Origin: Plecoglossus altivelis
Taxonomy: Eukaryota > Chordata > Actinopteri > Osmeriformes > Plecoglossidae
Assembly: GCA_036571765.1 (NCBI GenBank)
Contig: BROE01000020.1
Coordinates: 9,513,461 to 9,577,460, forward strand
Direction of reading: 5' to 3'
DNA length: 64,000 bases
A model generated the notes under the pieces. The model had not been told where the DNA came from. It searched no databases and saw only the letters and a program-made list of their open reading frames with translations. The position numbers and the translations under genes were made by a program. Below are positions 11,782 through 25,100 of this stretch, piece after piece. Position 1 is the stretch's first letter. Each line of letters opens with the position of its first letter.

Positions 11782-12300
11782 TCAACTCCACTTGTACAGT
11801 GTCTGGACACACGCACATTTCCCCGCTAATTTCAAACAACGTATTCACAGTAACCTGCATTATGTTTATCTATTTGAAATAAAGATTAAACGAATGCAAC
11901 ATGTATATACCCATTACAATTGTCATTCTCCTCTGACTGTGCCATGTAGGCCTTTGTCTTTTTCAGAAAATAGCCTTATATTTGTGGTTAGCACTGTTTA
12001 GTTAACACTGCATCCTTAAAAGCCTATTCAGCCGCATCTGTCGTACACTCCTGGTTTGGATTTGGCATTTATATCTCATATTTGCACAGCTATAATATGT
12101 CTGTAAATCACCTTCTTGATTCCTTGTCTGGTACAAATAAGCCTATACCTAGTTCTATAGCATGTAGCATAAAAGGCGAACTAACATAATATAAATAATG
12201 CAAACAACCTGTATGAACAGTAACCGTCAAATCAAACGGAACCATCAGTGCTTGATTACAGTTTGCAAAGAGACAATTAAATACAGGTAAAGGAGAATTA

Positions 12301-13656
12301 CATATATTTTAATAATTCTAAATTAATTTACAGTTCTGACAGTGCTTAACTCTTGAGATCAGTCATTTTAACATTTTGTTTCAGAAAAGTTTTTAATTCC
12401 CTACAGCCTTTATGAAAATGTTGGCTCCTATACAGACACAAGTATACAAGCCACATGCCTTATGTACACATTAAAAAAGGGAAGGGAAACGGTAGAAATG
12501 TAATTTTTGAACACATAAAATGAAAAACGACACAAATGCTGAACTGGAAAACAGAAAACTAGTCTTAGTCTTATAGGACAAAAATGCTTACAGGCACATT
12601 ATAGTGTCAGGAAATCTGGTAAATGGATGCCTATATATATTTATTTATATACAAAATACAGTACACATACCGTAAAAATATACATTAAATTATATATATA
12701 TATATATGACTGATTATATATAAATATAATGATTCCAAAGCAATTTGTTAAAACTAATCCTGAATAATGATAACATAACCATTACAGTAAACATGTTTTT
12801 GCATGAAATGCAAATGTTCTAAAAGGTATTTGAGCATACCAATTATTTAAGAGAGCAAATATTAAAACAGGTTCACATCAAGATATGACACAGGTATATT
12901 TGTGCAGGGGTAAAAGACAAGATCAGACTTGCTCTCAAACAATATACTTCTCTATTAAGCGCATTTAAAAACTGAACACAGCATTTCCATAGAAATCAAA
13001 GTAATATAAGGCTGAGACATGTAAGCTCATCAGTTGTGGTCCTATCCTAAACTGCCTTATATTAAGATGACCAACTGCTGGGTCACTATTTAACTTTAAA
13101 AAGAAAAAAAGGTCTTATTTGGACTAATTTGAAGTAAGACATTATCCTACAGTACTTTTATAACTTAAATCCACACATCAATGATGTTGCATATTTAAGT
13201 ATTGATATTGCACAAGATACAAAAATAAGACATGAAATACTACTGACTATACCAGTAGTACAAAAAAGCTGTTTCATGTCTGTTCGTGCCTTCTGTTAGA
13301 TCTTCATGTCCAGAACGGTGCCACTGTTTCAAGTTCACCCAGAAAAGGCCATGTGACAAGAATTCACTTTCATTTCTACATAGAAAACATTTGGCACCAA
13401 TCCAAACTGGAGAGAAGAAATAGGGTGGGTTTTCAGTTTAAGTTCTACCTTTTGGGCAATCCTACAAAGTATCACGATTATACAGAATGACTAGCTATTT
13501 CAGAGTGTTCGCTACTTCAACATTTCACACTCGCGCTCAGTGGCTACAATATGCGGGACCTCTAAGTGAAGACTCTGCAATCTGTTACCTATGCAAACAA
13601 GGTTGGTGCTAAGGTGGCTTACAGCCCCTCTGGGACGTGTTGCAGGAGACCCAGTC
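12301..13656 (-). other. itpr1: itpr1 3' untranslated region (extent uncertain)
   Basis: Noncoding sequence following the itpr1 stop at 13657-13659. Minus-strand AATAAA lies at 12640-12645, within an AT-rich stretch (12631-12710), so one 3' end could be near 12620. The lower border given is a guess from loss of any other landmark. Confidence 0.45.
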
Positions 13657-16600
13657 TTATGCAGGTTGCTGGGGGTTGACGTTCATGTGCTGAGGGTGAC
13701 CCAGAAGTCCAATCCGCTGTTTCTGCTTCCTCTGCTCAGTCATCTGAGAACAAACACAGGGCCTTGTCAGTCGCTAGCCTGCTTCTCAATTTGCCACTCC
13801 CCACGTTCTCCCTATCGCTGACCCCAGGTACGGATGGCACTGAAAACAAGGTTTCTTTTCAAACAAAGAAGACATGTCTGCCACAGCCAACCTGAACGGA
13901 GAATAGACACTGTCAGAGGGTTTCTTCTGAAAAGTGCCATCCTACTCATCAAGTATGTCAATCTTCTTTCGCACAAGCCACAGCGCACGGAAAACGAATA
14001 ATGAAACTTAATCAAAGAAATGTAAATGACCATAACCAATGCACAAGCCTTTATGAAAGAAGTGTGTGTCATCATGTACACTTACAGTATACCTATAGGC
14101 ATAAAATGAGACAGTTGGTCGACACTGATTTAACTCAGTTCCAATTGCCTTGGTTGTATGTCTAAAGCATAATAATGTCAATTATCTTTGGAGTTATTGC
14201 TTGTTTGACCCAAGTTGTTCGTCAAGCTAATATGATGTTTGGGCTTTGCTGTAGATTGCCAGGTAGCAGCTATAGCCCAACCCGCTTACAGAAGCAGATG
14301 AGGACGCAAACAGGGACTTCCCACACTTCTCTGAGGTGATGAAGGACATTGTTTAGGTCTGCATGCACATCAATAACTGCCTGCTCTAACCTAGAATCCT
14401 GTACAAAATATGTAAAATATATCTACTTCAAAAATTAAACAGGCTTCAGATGAAAAACCTGTCAACAATAGTAAGGAAAACTACTGTTTGTGCACTTTAC
14501 TAAATAGATGCGGTTGGTCTTACTACTGTGTCCACCCCTAAACCTTTTGGCCACACAACAACCATTTCCTTCTGTCTGGGGCAAAGCCTATAGATAACAA
14601 CCACTTCCTTGTAGACACTTCTCATTTTATCTCCAAGTTGTACAACCGAACTTGGCACAATGTACGGTGTCTGAAAAATTACTCCAACCTACAGTAGTTT
14701 GACACAGTTAGTGATGACCATTAAAGTACATTCATAGCAGATAGTATGTCTGGAAAAGTAAATAATTAAATTAATATGATTTTGTAATAATACCTTCATT
14801 AACTAGGCATACTTTATAGAACTTAGTACTTATGTACCCTCTCTGGAACATTAAAACCAAACAGACAACATTATCATCTTAATTTGGATACTATTTGACA
14901 AACGTCCAACTTGCCACATGAAGGGTAAAACTATATTCTGAAGCCAGTGTCGTAGTTCTGAACCAAGTGTCAACAACTAGGCGCAAGCAAACTCATTGTG
15001 GAACAAATCCTTTTTTAATGACGCAAATAAGATCAGGTTTAGGACCACATGAGTCGTGTTGTGAACTATGACTCACTGCCTTCTGCTTTCAGTAAGCCCT
15101 GCATCTAAAGGCCAAGAAGCTGCACACCAACAGAGACAGGGGAAGACATGAAGAAGCCCGTGGTCTACTTCGTTGTCTTCAAGCATTCCAGTGTTAATGA
15201 GCGTCCTCCACCCACCCACCAACACACACACACACACACGCACGCACGCACACACACACACACACACACACGGCCACGTCTGCTGAAGAAACGTTGGCAT
15301 CACCTGCTCTTTAAGCTCAGTCAGCTGACCCGAGAGGTTGGACACCAGCTTCATGGTGGACTCCAGCTTCTCCTGCAGGCTCCTGATCTCATTCTGCTCC
15401 CCATCTGCATCGCTGCTCACCAGGGACATGGCTCGCATCCGTGGAAACCAGTCCAGATTGTGCTCCTAGCGATCAGAAGAAGAATATATATCATGAACAT
15501 ATATGTTTGTTGGTTAACAATTAGAAGGCCTACTTAGCTCATAGTAATCAATACCCGAGCACTCAACAAACTCTGTTCATGTTTTTCCTTAAAACTCTTT
15601 GTGTTTCATTGTGGTGGCATGCTTTGTTTTATCTTTGTATTGTCTCGAGTCTGGCATTGCGTAAATACACTTCTCCGATAATGTTAACATTTTTGAAATC
15701 TGAGCACAATACGTTATGCAATACTTTACCTCAAACTGACCACAGAATGTGTAACATAACTGACAGCTCAAAGCCCCTTTGACTAGTGTTTCTGACCCGT
15801 AAACCCATCTTTGTTTCGTAGTGTGTGTGTGTCTTCGTGATCAAGTACGATCCTGTGAAATCTAACTATTTTTGGAGGGACTTCCCACTGTCAGAGTCAC
15901 ATGGACTGATCACAAGGAGTCCTCTCAATGACATGGCACACTTTAGAAATATATTTTGCGTGTACTTTTATTATTTACTGAGACATTATTGGTCTGGACT
16001 TAGTATCCGTCATGAAGGCTGGAGGGTTAGATAGGGCATAGACTCAGACTAAACAAAGTGCCGCATAATGTGGTGTAGTTCTTTACAAGATCATTCTACA
16101 CACATAGAAAACCCTAACATTAACATTGTTTAAGATATCTTAAGACATTTGAAAAGCAGATTACTCATTACTGAAACAGTTCCTAAATCAACAGTTGTGT
16201 ACCAAAATGTCTCGTCTGTCTTTAACCAATGGGACACAATAGGTAACAATAGCTGTTAGCCGTATAGAAGAGCTATTTGCCTCATATAACAAAATAGATC
16301 TTGGTGGATAAGGTTACATATTGGCTGCTTATTGAACTACACTGTTCTTAGGGACTACATTAACATTTCTGTATCATGATAAAGACAATATAATACTTGA
16401 TTTACAATCAACTAATTTTTACAGAGGAAGACTGACGATGGCTTGCAAGCCATCAGCAGGTAAACCGTCGCCCAGGAGCAGTCTATTGACAACATTCTTT
16501 TCCCACTCCATCTTGTCCAGCACTTGACCACTACATACCAAAGTTATTGTGCCCTTACTGAACCTTCCCTGACAAAGGCCATGTCAGTGCAAATGGGTCT

Positions 16601-19055
16601 GTCCCCACTCAAACACATATATACAAACACATACCATCGTGTGTACAGTTCCTCTAAAATGCACTCGTTCACACACATTTATGCACAGTCTAATAGTATT
16701 GTTCCTCTACAAGTATTGGATAGACCCGGAAGCGTTTTGAGCTGCATGAGCGATGAAAGAGGGTGCCTCAGAGCACATAGCCTGTAACTGATGTCAGCAC
16801 AGCTGAAAAAGTCCCTAGGTTTCAGTGGTGTAGTCTGATGTGGGGGCGAGGGCCTGTGGCATGGCGGGACTGGGCCTTGCGCTGGCTCTGACAGCAGGGC
16901 AGGGGAATCACACAGCTTTCAGATGAGGAGACACACTCATTGTGAAAAAAGGAGAAGTCTACTGTGTGTGCGCTATCACATCTTGAACACACAACAAACC
17001 TCCCCCGCAGCCCCCTCAAATGCCAATATGCTCTCCTACCTTTCAAATATCTTGGCTCTTGTAGTCAACCCAGGTTATTTAAACACTGGTTAAAGGTTAT
17101 CCAGTTCACACTCAACATCACGCTTCGTTATATGATATGCATAGTTTGGGATTCTTGAAAACGTTGATTCTACAGATCACCCTCGAAAAAAAGGATCTTT
17201 GATAGGAAGAGGAATTGGACACTTCCAAAATGCAGCATTTGTTTTTGTCAGTTTGAAGGGCTTCAAATCCCCCCACTCCTTCCTCAGTATTTACAAGTGA
17301 AAGCACTTCCAGTAAGTCGAAAAACCGCTGTCACAACTTCAGACTATACTGGTTCAATGGAAATGACGGAAGTGCATTTTTCATTATTAAAACCACAAGG
17401 GCCGTGACTGAGAAACAGGATGCTGTGCGGTTTTGAACAGCAAACACAAACGTCAGTAAGACCACAAGCCACCTGACATCGTGATGGCCCACCACTTCTA
17501 TAACGCCTGCAGTCTAATGACAGCACCGCTTTCATGTATGCTAATGAAACATCACGCTTCAAAATAGACACCAGTCAAAAGTCAAAAGGAAACGTTTCGT
17601 TCCAAACGCAAACCAAAGGCAGTACACCCCTTTTCCAATTGCGCATGGACCAACTCAGTATCAAACTCTAATATAAAGTTGTGGGCAACAGGAATCTGTA
17701 AGCACGGGATGCAGCAATAATGAGGTCAATAGAGACTGGTGGACTCAGGATGAGGTTGCCAAAAAGAAAGCACGACGCTTGACGTCTTATCCGACGTCAG
17801 TTCAAGTCATTATTCAAGTAGTCTAACTCCCCCAGCTCTCTCCAATCACCTATTCTACTTAACACGCAACCTCAACTATAGCATCAAGTACCACTATACT
17901 GAGAGGGTTGTTGGTTAGCAAAAACTAATTAGTAAAGGAAAGTAATACTTTGTTTATAAAGTGAAACAATAAACCTTTGTACTATTTATGCAAAGAAAAC
18001 TGGACAACTAGACAACTTTCCTTTGCCTACAGTAGGATTTCAATGTTCAAAGAAACATTTTGGAACAGTTTTAGAGCATGTCGTGTTGGTAGCTATGACG
18101 ATGATAAAAGGATTATGCTCTCCAAAGGATTGGGTAATTCCTTCAGCTGTGGATTTAAAATGTGAAATCATTAGTCACCAGCCATGAAGCAATTTGTGTG
18201 ATAGCAGTTAGGATGTCTCTCCTATCCCCTCGGACGCGAGCTGCTCTGCTCCCAGAATAAACTGGGGTTGAGGCGACCTGAAGGCTCAACGCTTGGTCTT
18301 TGCATGTGACGCACCGGTGTTCGGGGTTAGCTGGGTTAGTGATGGGTCAGCGATGCCTTTCAAGCCCCGTCTTTGGCAGAGGGGAGGAGGGGGTCATCTC
18401 AAACATGCTGACCACAACGTGTCCACGACAAGCTCTGTTTGCCTCAGTAGCATTGAGGGTTAAACGAGTGGGGAAGGGGGGGGGGGTACTAATCTTAAAT
18501 CAGGTGATTCCTCACAAGACTCGGAGGTTGGCCGCAACACAGACAGAGACTGGGGCTACAGCTGGGTCTCGTAGCAGAAGGTGTGTCGACAGCTTCACTG
18601 TGTCACAGTTAAAGCTTCACAGCAGGGCTTTCGCTTTAGGTGACGAATTTCAACCCAATAAGTCAAACGCAATAGATACCGACATTAAAAACACAGTAGT
18701 CGTTAAGTAGCATGTCAAGTCTACTGCGAGGAAAGAGAAGAAGAAGAAAGGTTTACTCATCATGAGGTCCGTGACACGCGCGCAGGAAGCGGCAACACTG
18801 GGAACACACACACACAGACAGATGTGCACAAAATCATGGGTGTCTACGAGAAGGCAGCAGGCCCTCAGAAAAGAGGCAGACCAGAAGAGCTCCCAGAACA
18901 GACATGGGCGTGGTTTCCCACACTGCTCAACAGCCATCATGAGGCTCCCTCCTGCTCTGGCAGTCATTAGACAGGCAGCATGGTGCAGGGGGAGGCAATT
19001 GTGTCTTCCAGCCAGTGCATGTGTGTGTGCGTGCGTGCGCATGTGTGTGCATGTT

Positions 19056-19112
<57 letters not shown>

Positions 19113-22100
19113 TGAGTAAGGCAAGACCAGACTGATTTGGGAGATTAACACATTCCATGCCAATTTGCCATTGTCTGTCAGAATCTTAAGTCTCCTTTCA
19201 CATAGCTGACAGATGTGATAATACTTAAGGAGGGATTCAAGGTCACAAAGGCAGGGATTACATGGGGCTGCGGGCCAGCTCACTCACAGATTTACTCCCA
19301 AAGCGTTGGGAGAAAACCCCTAATATGATAGTCAACTTTCCTTGACCCACAAACTCAATACAGAGGTTATAAAGATTATTGAAATCTAGACTGGCCTATT
19401 CAGCTGTAAGATGTAAAATGCGCGGGCTAAGGCTGATAAAAGGTATTTGTTGTTATGGAAGAAGAATGTCAACAGTCTGTCTTGTCGTGGAGCGAGAGAG
19501 GGTGGAGCACTGTCTTCTCAAAAGGCATAGATGAAGCTGAACTTGCAGTCAGCCTGTGATGACTACGTGGCTGTTAACGCGCTGGCTGAGGCCTATTAAT
19601 AACCACGTTCACTGCGTGTCAAAGGCAAAGTGAGTGAAGGCAACTGTCACAACTGGTGTTCCTACCCGCATCATCTGAGCCACGTAGCTCTCAGGTCCAG
19701 TGTACTCAGTGGAGTCCTTCACCTTCACCAGGACGATGAAGAACAGGTAGTGCCACATGTTGTGCTCCACCTTGATGTGCTCTTCAAACGTCACGGTCTT
19801 GTTGTCAAACTTGTCCCGTTCCAAGCCTGTTATGAACACATAGTGACACTGAATTCAAGCGAATACTCGGTATCACTGGTATTACGTATTTTGATTCACC
19901 TCTCTACTCAGGATGAACTGTGAACCAGAAATGTGGGACAACATCTGTTCTTATTAGTGACTTTCATGGCCATAATGAAGATGCTTTCCTCAGGAACATC
20001 ATGAAAGTCTAACGCGATTTTGGCCCCAGTCTCGAAGCCCTTCATGGTGCCAATGTCTCACAAAGACATCCAGTAATAGCATTCTGCTCTAAAGCTGTGC
20101 ACTTGGTGAAAACTCAGATTTGGGAGCCTGACTACACACACTGTGTGAATGAGTGGCTGGGTGATTGACTGACTTTGTGAGTGAGTGAATGCTCCAACAT
20201 GGACAAGGCCAGTATGGTGAAGTAACAGGAAGGCCTCCTCCGCAATGCAGCACAAACCGTGACTAACCAAGCTTTCTGGGAAGAGGAGGCGTTGTTTACT
20301 CTAGATAGATTTGCACCCCCCCCCCCCCCCCCCCCCCCACCCTCCATTTGCAGAAAAGCGAATGTAAGGCCTGTGACACAGCCGCAGAGCCAGAGTTTAG
20401 ACCCCCCCTCCCCCCCCTCACGCCTCATCATCCCCGAACCCTTTGCAGAGCACGCGAGATACAACACGACTGTCTTCCCATCCACTGTATTCTAGGTTTC
20501 GGTCTGACTGTTTTGATGTGACGAAACCCTGTGCTCCTTCTAGCTGAGTCGTCACCCCGTGTTTCAGAGCACGGGACCTAGGAGGGTGCCACAGCCTCCT
20601 TGCCCCACCCCCCCAGAGGAGGAGGGCAAGGGGGACGACGCCAGGGCAGAAGGTCTCACCGCAGATGAAGCAGGTGGTCTTCAGCACCTCCTCCTTCTTC
20701 TGTTTCTCACTCCTCAGGTCGGCAAAGGTGTCGATGATGACTCCAAAGATGAGGTTGAGGACAATGATGATGACCATGAAGAAGAACAGCAGGTCGTAGA
20801 TGACCCTAGCAGCAAACAGGGGCTCCTGCCCGCAAGAAGGGAGGGGAACACACATCAGTTGACCATGTAACTGACCATATAATGCACAGCTAAAATGAAC
20901 TTACTCCAGTAATCTGTGGGTATAGAAGAGGGAATTCAAATATTGTAATGTTTGCTAAAACTCAAAAAGTGAGAATGATTTCGATTGTGTCAGAGCTATA
21001 GCCAAGCTATAGGTGGGTCTTAGTTGTAATTCCCGAGCGATGTCCTGTCTCCAGACCTCTTTGGATGGCTTCCTGAGGACATCCCCGACACCACCTCCAC
21101 TCCTCAGCCCGTGACTCAGCACGGTCACGATGCACATTAGCAGAGAGTCGCACGCCCGCTCCTTATCCTCAATCACTACTGCTGACGGCTGGGTGGCTAT
21201 GGCGGCTGTGGGGGGACACAAGCCACAGTGGACATTTTCAACAAAAAACTTGAAAATTTGGACCCATTTGTCCCCCTTTCTCTACTTAACCGCCCCTGTT
21301 CTGTTCAGGCATGTGGTGTGTTCTTCTACCTTTCTCTAAAGTCCTCTGAGACAAGAATATGTGTTGGACTACAAAGTGTCAATAATCCAGTGTACATGTT
21401 ATATCATATTGATATACAATGTGTAGATGTTTAGAAACTAACAAGTCTTTGCTAGGCAAGGTTCATAAAGAGAAGAATCAATGCAGCATGCTTCAGCTAC
21501 CGGTGGGACATGCCAGGGCTGGCTGATCCCATGAAACCTGGATCGCAGAGGTTGACTGAGGTCAGTCAGGGGGGGGGGTTGTTCTGACTCCAGCATGCTG
21601 GGGTGATGCTCTGTCCGCCCTCCAACCGTGGACCCTCTGACCTGACAGGGCCTGACTGCGATTAAACTCTGACCCTGTTCCCCATCACCACTCCGACTGA
21701 CACACATGCAGGCTAAGCCCCTCTCCAGACAGGCCAGTCAGCTGGACGCTCCAAGCCACAGAGCCGCCCAGCGTGCACAGATTTACAACCTCATGGAACA
21801 TCTCTGCGTCCGTAGGAAGGCTTCTGACTAGGGGGGTCTGTCAGGACACAGAGCCCCTTTGACACACGCTAATGACCCAGCCTCCAGCTAGCCCATACCT
21901 TCCACCATAGGCTCTGCAGAGCAGTTCTCCCCACTCTCCTTCCTACAAACGGCAGCAGAGAAGAACTCCCCCACCATGCTGGCTGCAGTCTCTGCCAGGA
22001 GAGAAAACAAGAGGACACTAGGGACAATCTGGGGTCTTGACACAGGAATGTGTTTGCCGGGCTTCATACAATAGTTGGACAAACGTGGAAGGAGTGAGTA

Positions 22101-25100
22101 GACACCATGTGGATACCTTTGCAGCAACTTTGATACAAAAATACTTTTTATGTGGTTGTTAGGTTTGGGGGAGCGCACATCAATCACGGAGGCACGGCTA
22201 CAGCAAGAATATGTCAGCTTATAAACCAAAAGAGGGTTTTTATAGAGTGGAACACTACGCAAAAAGCTGGGACTCATAACTATATACATGTATTTTTGAG
22301 TTGTTTTGGAAGGTGGCTCCATACCTAGAGTTTTGTTAGGTATCCTGTCCACAGCCAGGATGAAGTCATCTTTAAAGAAGATGTAGCCCACGATCGAGAA
22401 GAGGTAGACCAGGATCAGAGCCAGCACGGCCGTCAGCACGATCGAGCGGCCATTGCGGGTCACGCTCTTGATGACATTCAGCAGCGTCTCCTCTCTGTAT
22501 ATCAGGTCAAAGAGCTGGAACCACAGAGAAGGGAAAGTGCAAGGTGAGTGCAAGGTTTGGGCATGAGCGTACCAGTGTATGTGTGTGTGTGTGTGTGTCT
22601 CACCAGCAGGCTGTAGAAGAAGACATGGACGAACACCCCCAGGCTGCAGATGATCAGGTAGAGTAGGTGGTAGAGAAACTCCACATCCATGATCATGGCC
22701 TTGTAGCCCCGGGTGAACGTCCCTCGGTTCCCCACAAAACTCATCAGGAAGATGATCTTATTACACACCTGAGACATGGACACACAAGGCAACCTAGTCA
22801 CCACTTAATGTGTTGCCATGTTTGATCGCTCCTCTTTCGACATGTGTGACGAGACGGCGCAATGTCACTTCCGGCCAACACCATAAAACAGCAAGTTAAC
22901 GACTATTTCCACCTTTTGAAAGACCAGTGTCGTTGAGATCCTAGACATGTGAGTGCTCATTGGATTGGTTGGAAACCGTAGTAACACAGCACTGTGGAAT
23001 CTCACAGCGATACTCCCCACACTTACCATCCAACTATGAGAGACAGGGTAAAGGCCACAGACTGAGTCGACCTACGGCAGCTGCATCATGCATTCTTACA
23101 TGCAATGCTACTCAACAGTGACCTCCACACTCTCCCACACACATACAATGTTTGACTCACATTGAAAGCTCCTAACAGGAAGAGAGTGGGCTCCAGCCCC
23201 ACAGAGAAGATGAGGCGCAGGATAGTGGAGGCGATCAGGGCCCTGATGCCGTGAGGCTGTGGTAGAATGACGACGATGGCCAGGGACACCAGCATGGCCC
23301 CCCACAGCAGGGCGGAGAGGTGGGGCTCCAGGGTGCCTGAGGGAGGGGAGAGGGACAGGAGATGGGAGGGAGCAGAATAGGGAGAGGAGAGTGAGGGGAG
23401 AGGGCAGAGGGACAGGAGAGGGGAGGGAGAGGAATAGGGAGAGGAGAGTGAGGGGAGAGGGGAGGGAGAGGAATAGGGAGAGGAGAGGGTGGGGAGAGGA
23501 GAGGGAGAGGAATAGGGAGAGGGAGGGGAGAGTAAGAGGAGAGGGAGGGGGAGAGGAGAAGAGAGGGTGGGAGAGAGGAGAGGAAGAGGAGAGGGAGGAG
23601 AGAGGAAGAGGCAGAGAAGAGGGAGGGGAGAGAGACAGGGAAGGAGTGTGAGAGGGAGGGAGGGAGAGAGGAGAGAGAGGGAGAGGGAGAGAGGAGCGGG
23701 AGGAGACAGGATGAGGCAGAGGAGAGGGAGAGGATAGGGAAAGGAGAGAGAGGATGAGGCAGAGCAGAGGGAGAGGATAGGGAAAGGGAGAAGAGAGGGA
23801 AAGGGAGAGAAGAGGGAGAGACCGCATGTCATTCCCTACCATTCACTAGGTTTGTTATTCAATTCAAATAGGGATTCAAAACAAAAGTGGAAATATTCAT
23901 ACGCAGGTCTTAGATGGAAAAAATCCCTTCTTTCACACCAACTGTAAGAAGGTGATATGACTGACAATATAAAGGGCCGTGGTGCAAAGCAGACAGCAGG
24001 TCCTGCAGTGCAGATCCTCCCTCTGTGCTTGCTGTGGCAGATCAAGTCCCTCTCCTGGGGTCGGTCAGCAGAGCTCCACCAGAGCTGCTGGGACCTTCCC
24101 ACTAACCTCAAAGGGTTTGGTGTTTAGATGGGTTCCTTGAGAGCATGACTTTGTCAAGATGAAAACAAGCTTGGTCCTTTACTGCACGCTCAGAGGCCTG
24201 AAGACATCTCGGACACCTCCCAGCACCCCCTTCCCCCCATGGTCCCCACTCCCTCCCTCCTCCTCTGTGTCCACTTTACATCACAGGTGCTTGTTACATA
24301 ACCCTGGCTGCTAAAAATACTCCCGACTCCTGCTAAATTCATGAGTGTTGGTCTGGGAGTGATCTTAGGTCTGTTGGCTTACAGCATGCCAGGGGGGCTG
24401 CGATCTGGATGCGTCAGACTGGACGTCACAACCACAATCTACTAACCCATTCATCTCTCCAGAAGGTTCCAAGGGCCAACCAGCACAGCACAGGTAACAG
24501 CAGGACACGACAAAGCACTTTCTCACCCTTCCTTCACACAGGACTCCCTCCCTGGTTTTGTCAAGATGCGTGTCTACACATTTATGAAGATTTTCCAGAG
24601 AGGGTTTAGTCAGAAAGTTGGACTTTACTGTCATATTTGGTATAACAGTGCCAGCCAATCTGTAATAAATCATCCTACTGAATTTCAAATGCAGCTTCGA
24701 TTATACCAGGGCAAACAGGCGCAATCAAAATCATCTTCCTGTGTTGCAATGAAACAGCCTTTTATAAGACTGTGTGCACCTCCATATATCTAGGTTAATT
24801 CTTTGATGGTTTAATAATTGACAAAAGGCCAACTGCCAATGACTGCTGATAAACAATATCGTTGCAGATGAGTTATTGTATTTGGGTGTGAAGTTTTACA
24901 GCTATGTAAACTATGGCTGGCTGGGTACATCATTAGACCCCCCTTTCCACGCCCCATCCCTCACACACACTCACGCACGCACACACGCACACCCCCACGT
25001 CCTTAACTGAACCCACTGAGGCAGTTGGGTTTTCTGGAGACCTTTGACACTAGAAACCACATAAATGTTTCTAGCAGCGAGCTAACAACCATTTTTCTTC

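Larger units (their letters stand above)
11101..12300. other. Intergenic region between bhlhe40 promoter and itpr1 3' end
   Basis: AT-rich spacer. Apart from the E-box and CRE patch at 11.65-11.78 kb, I see no gene, RNA or transposon. Confidence 0.5.

Noticed and set aside
15148..15537. 129-residue plus-strand frame with a His/Thr run
   Set aside because: Antisense of the itpr1 coiled-coil exon plus a CA microsatellite.
23086..23842. Two overlapping ~245-residue Pro/Leu/Ser-rich frames
   Set aside because: Products of the pyrimidine-rich repeat; only the part at 23161-23336 is a real exon.
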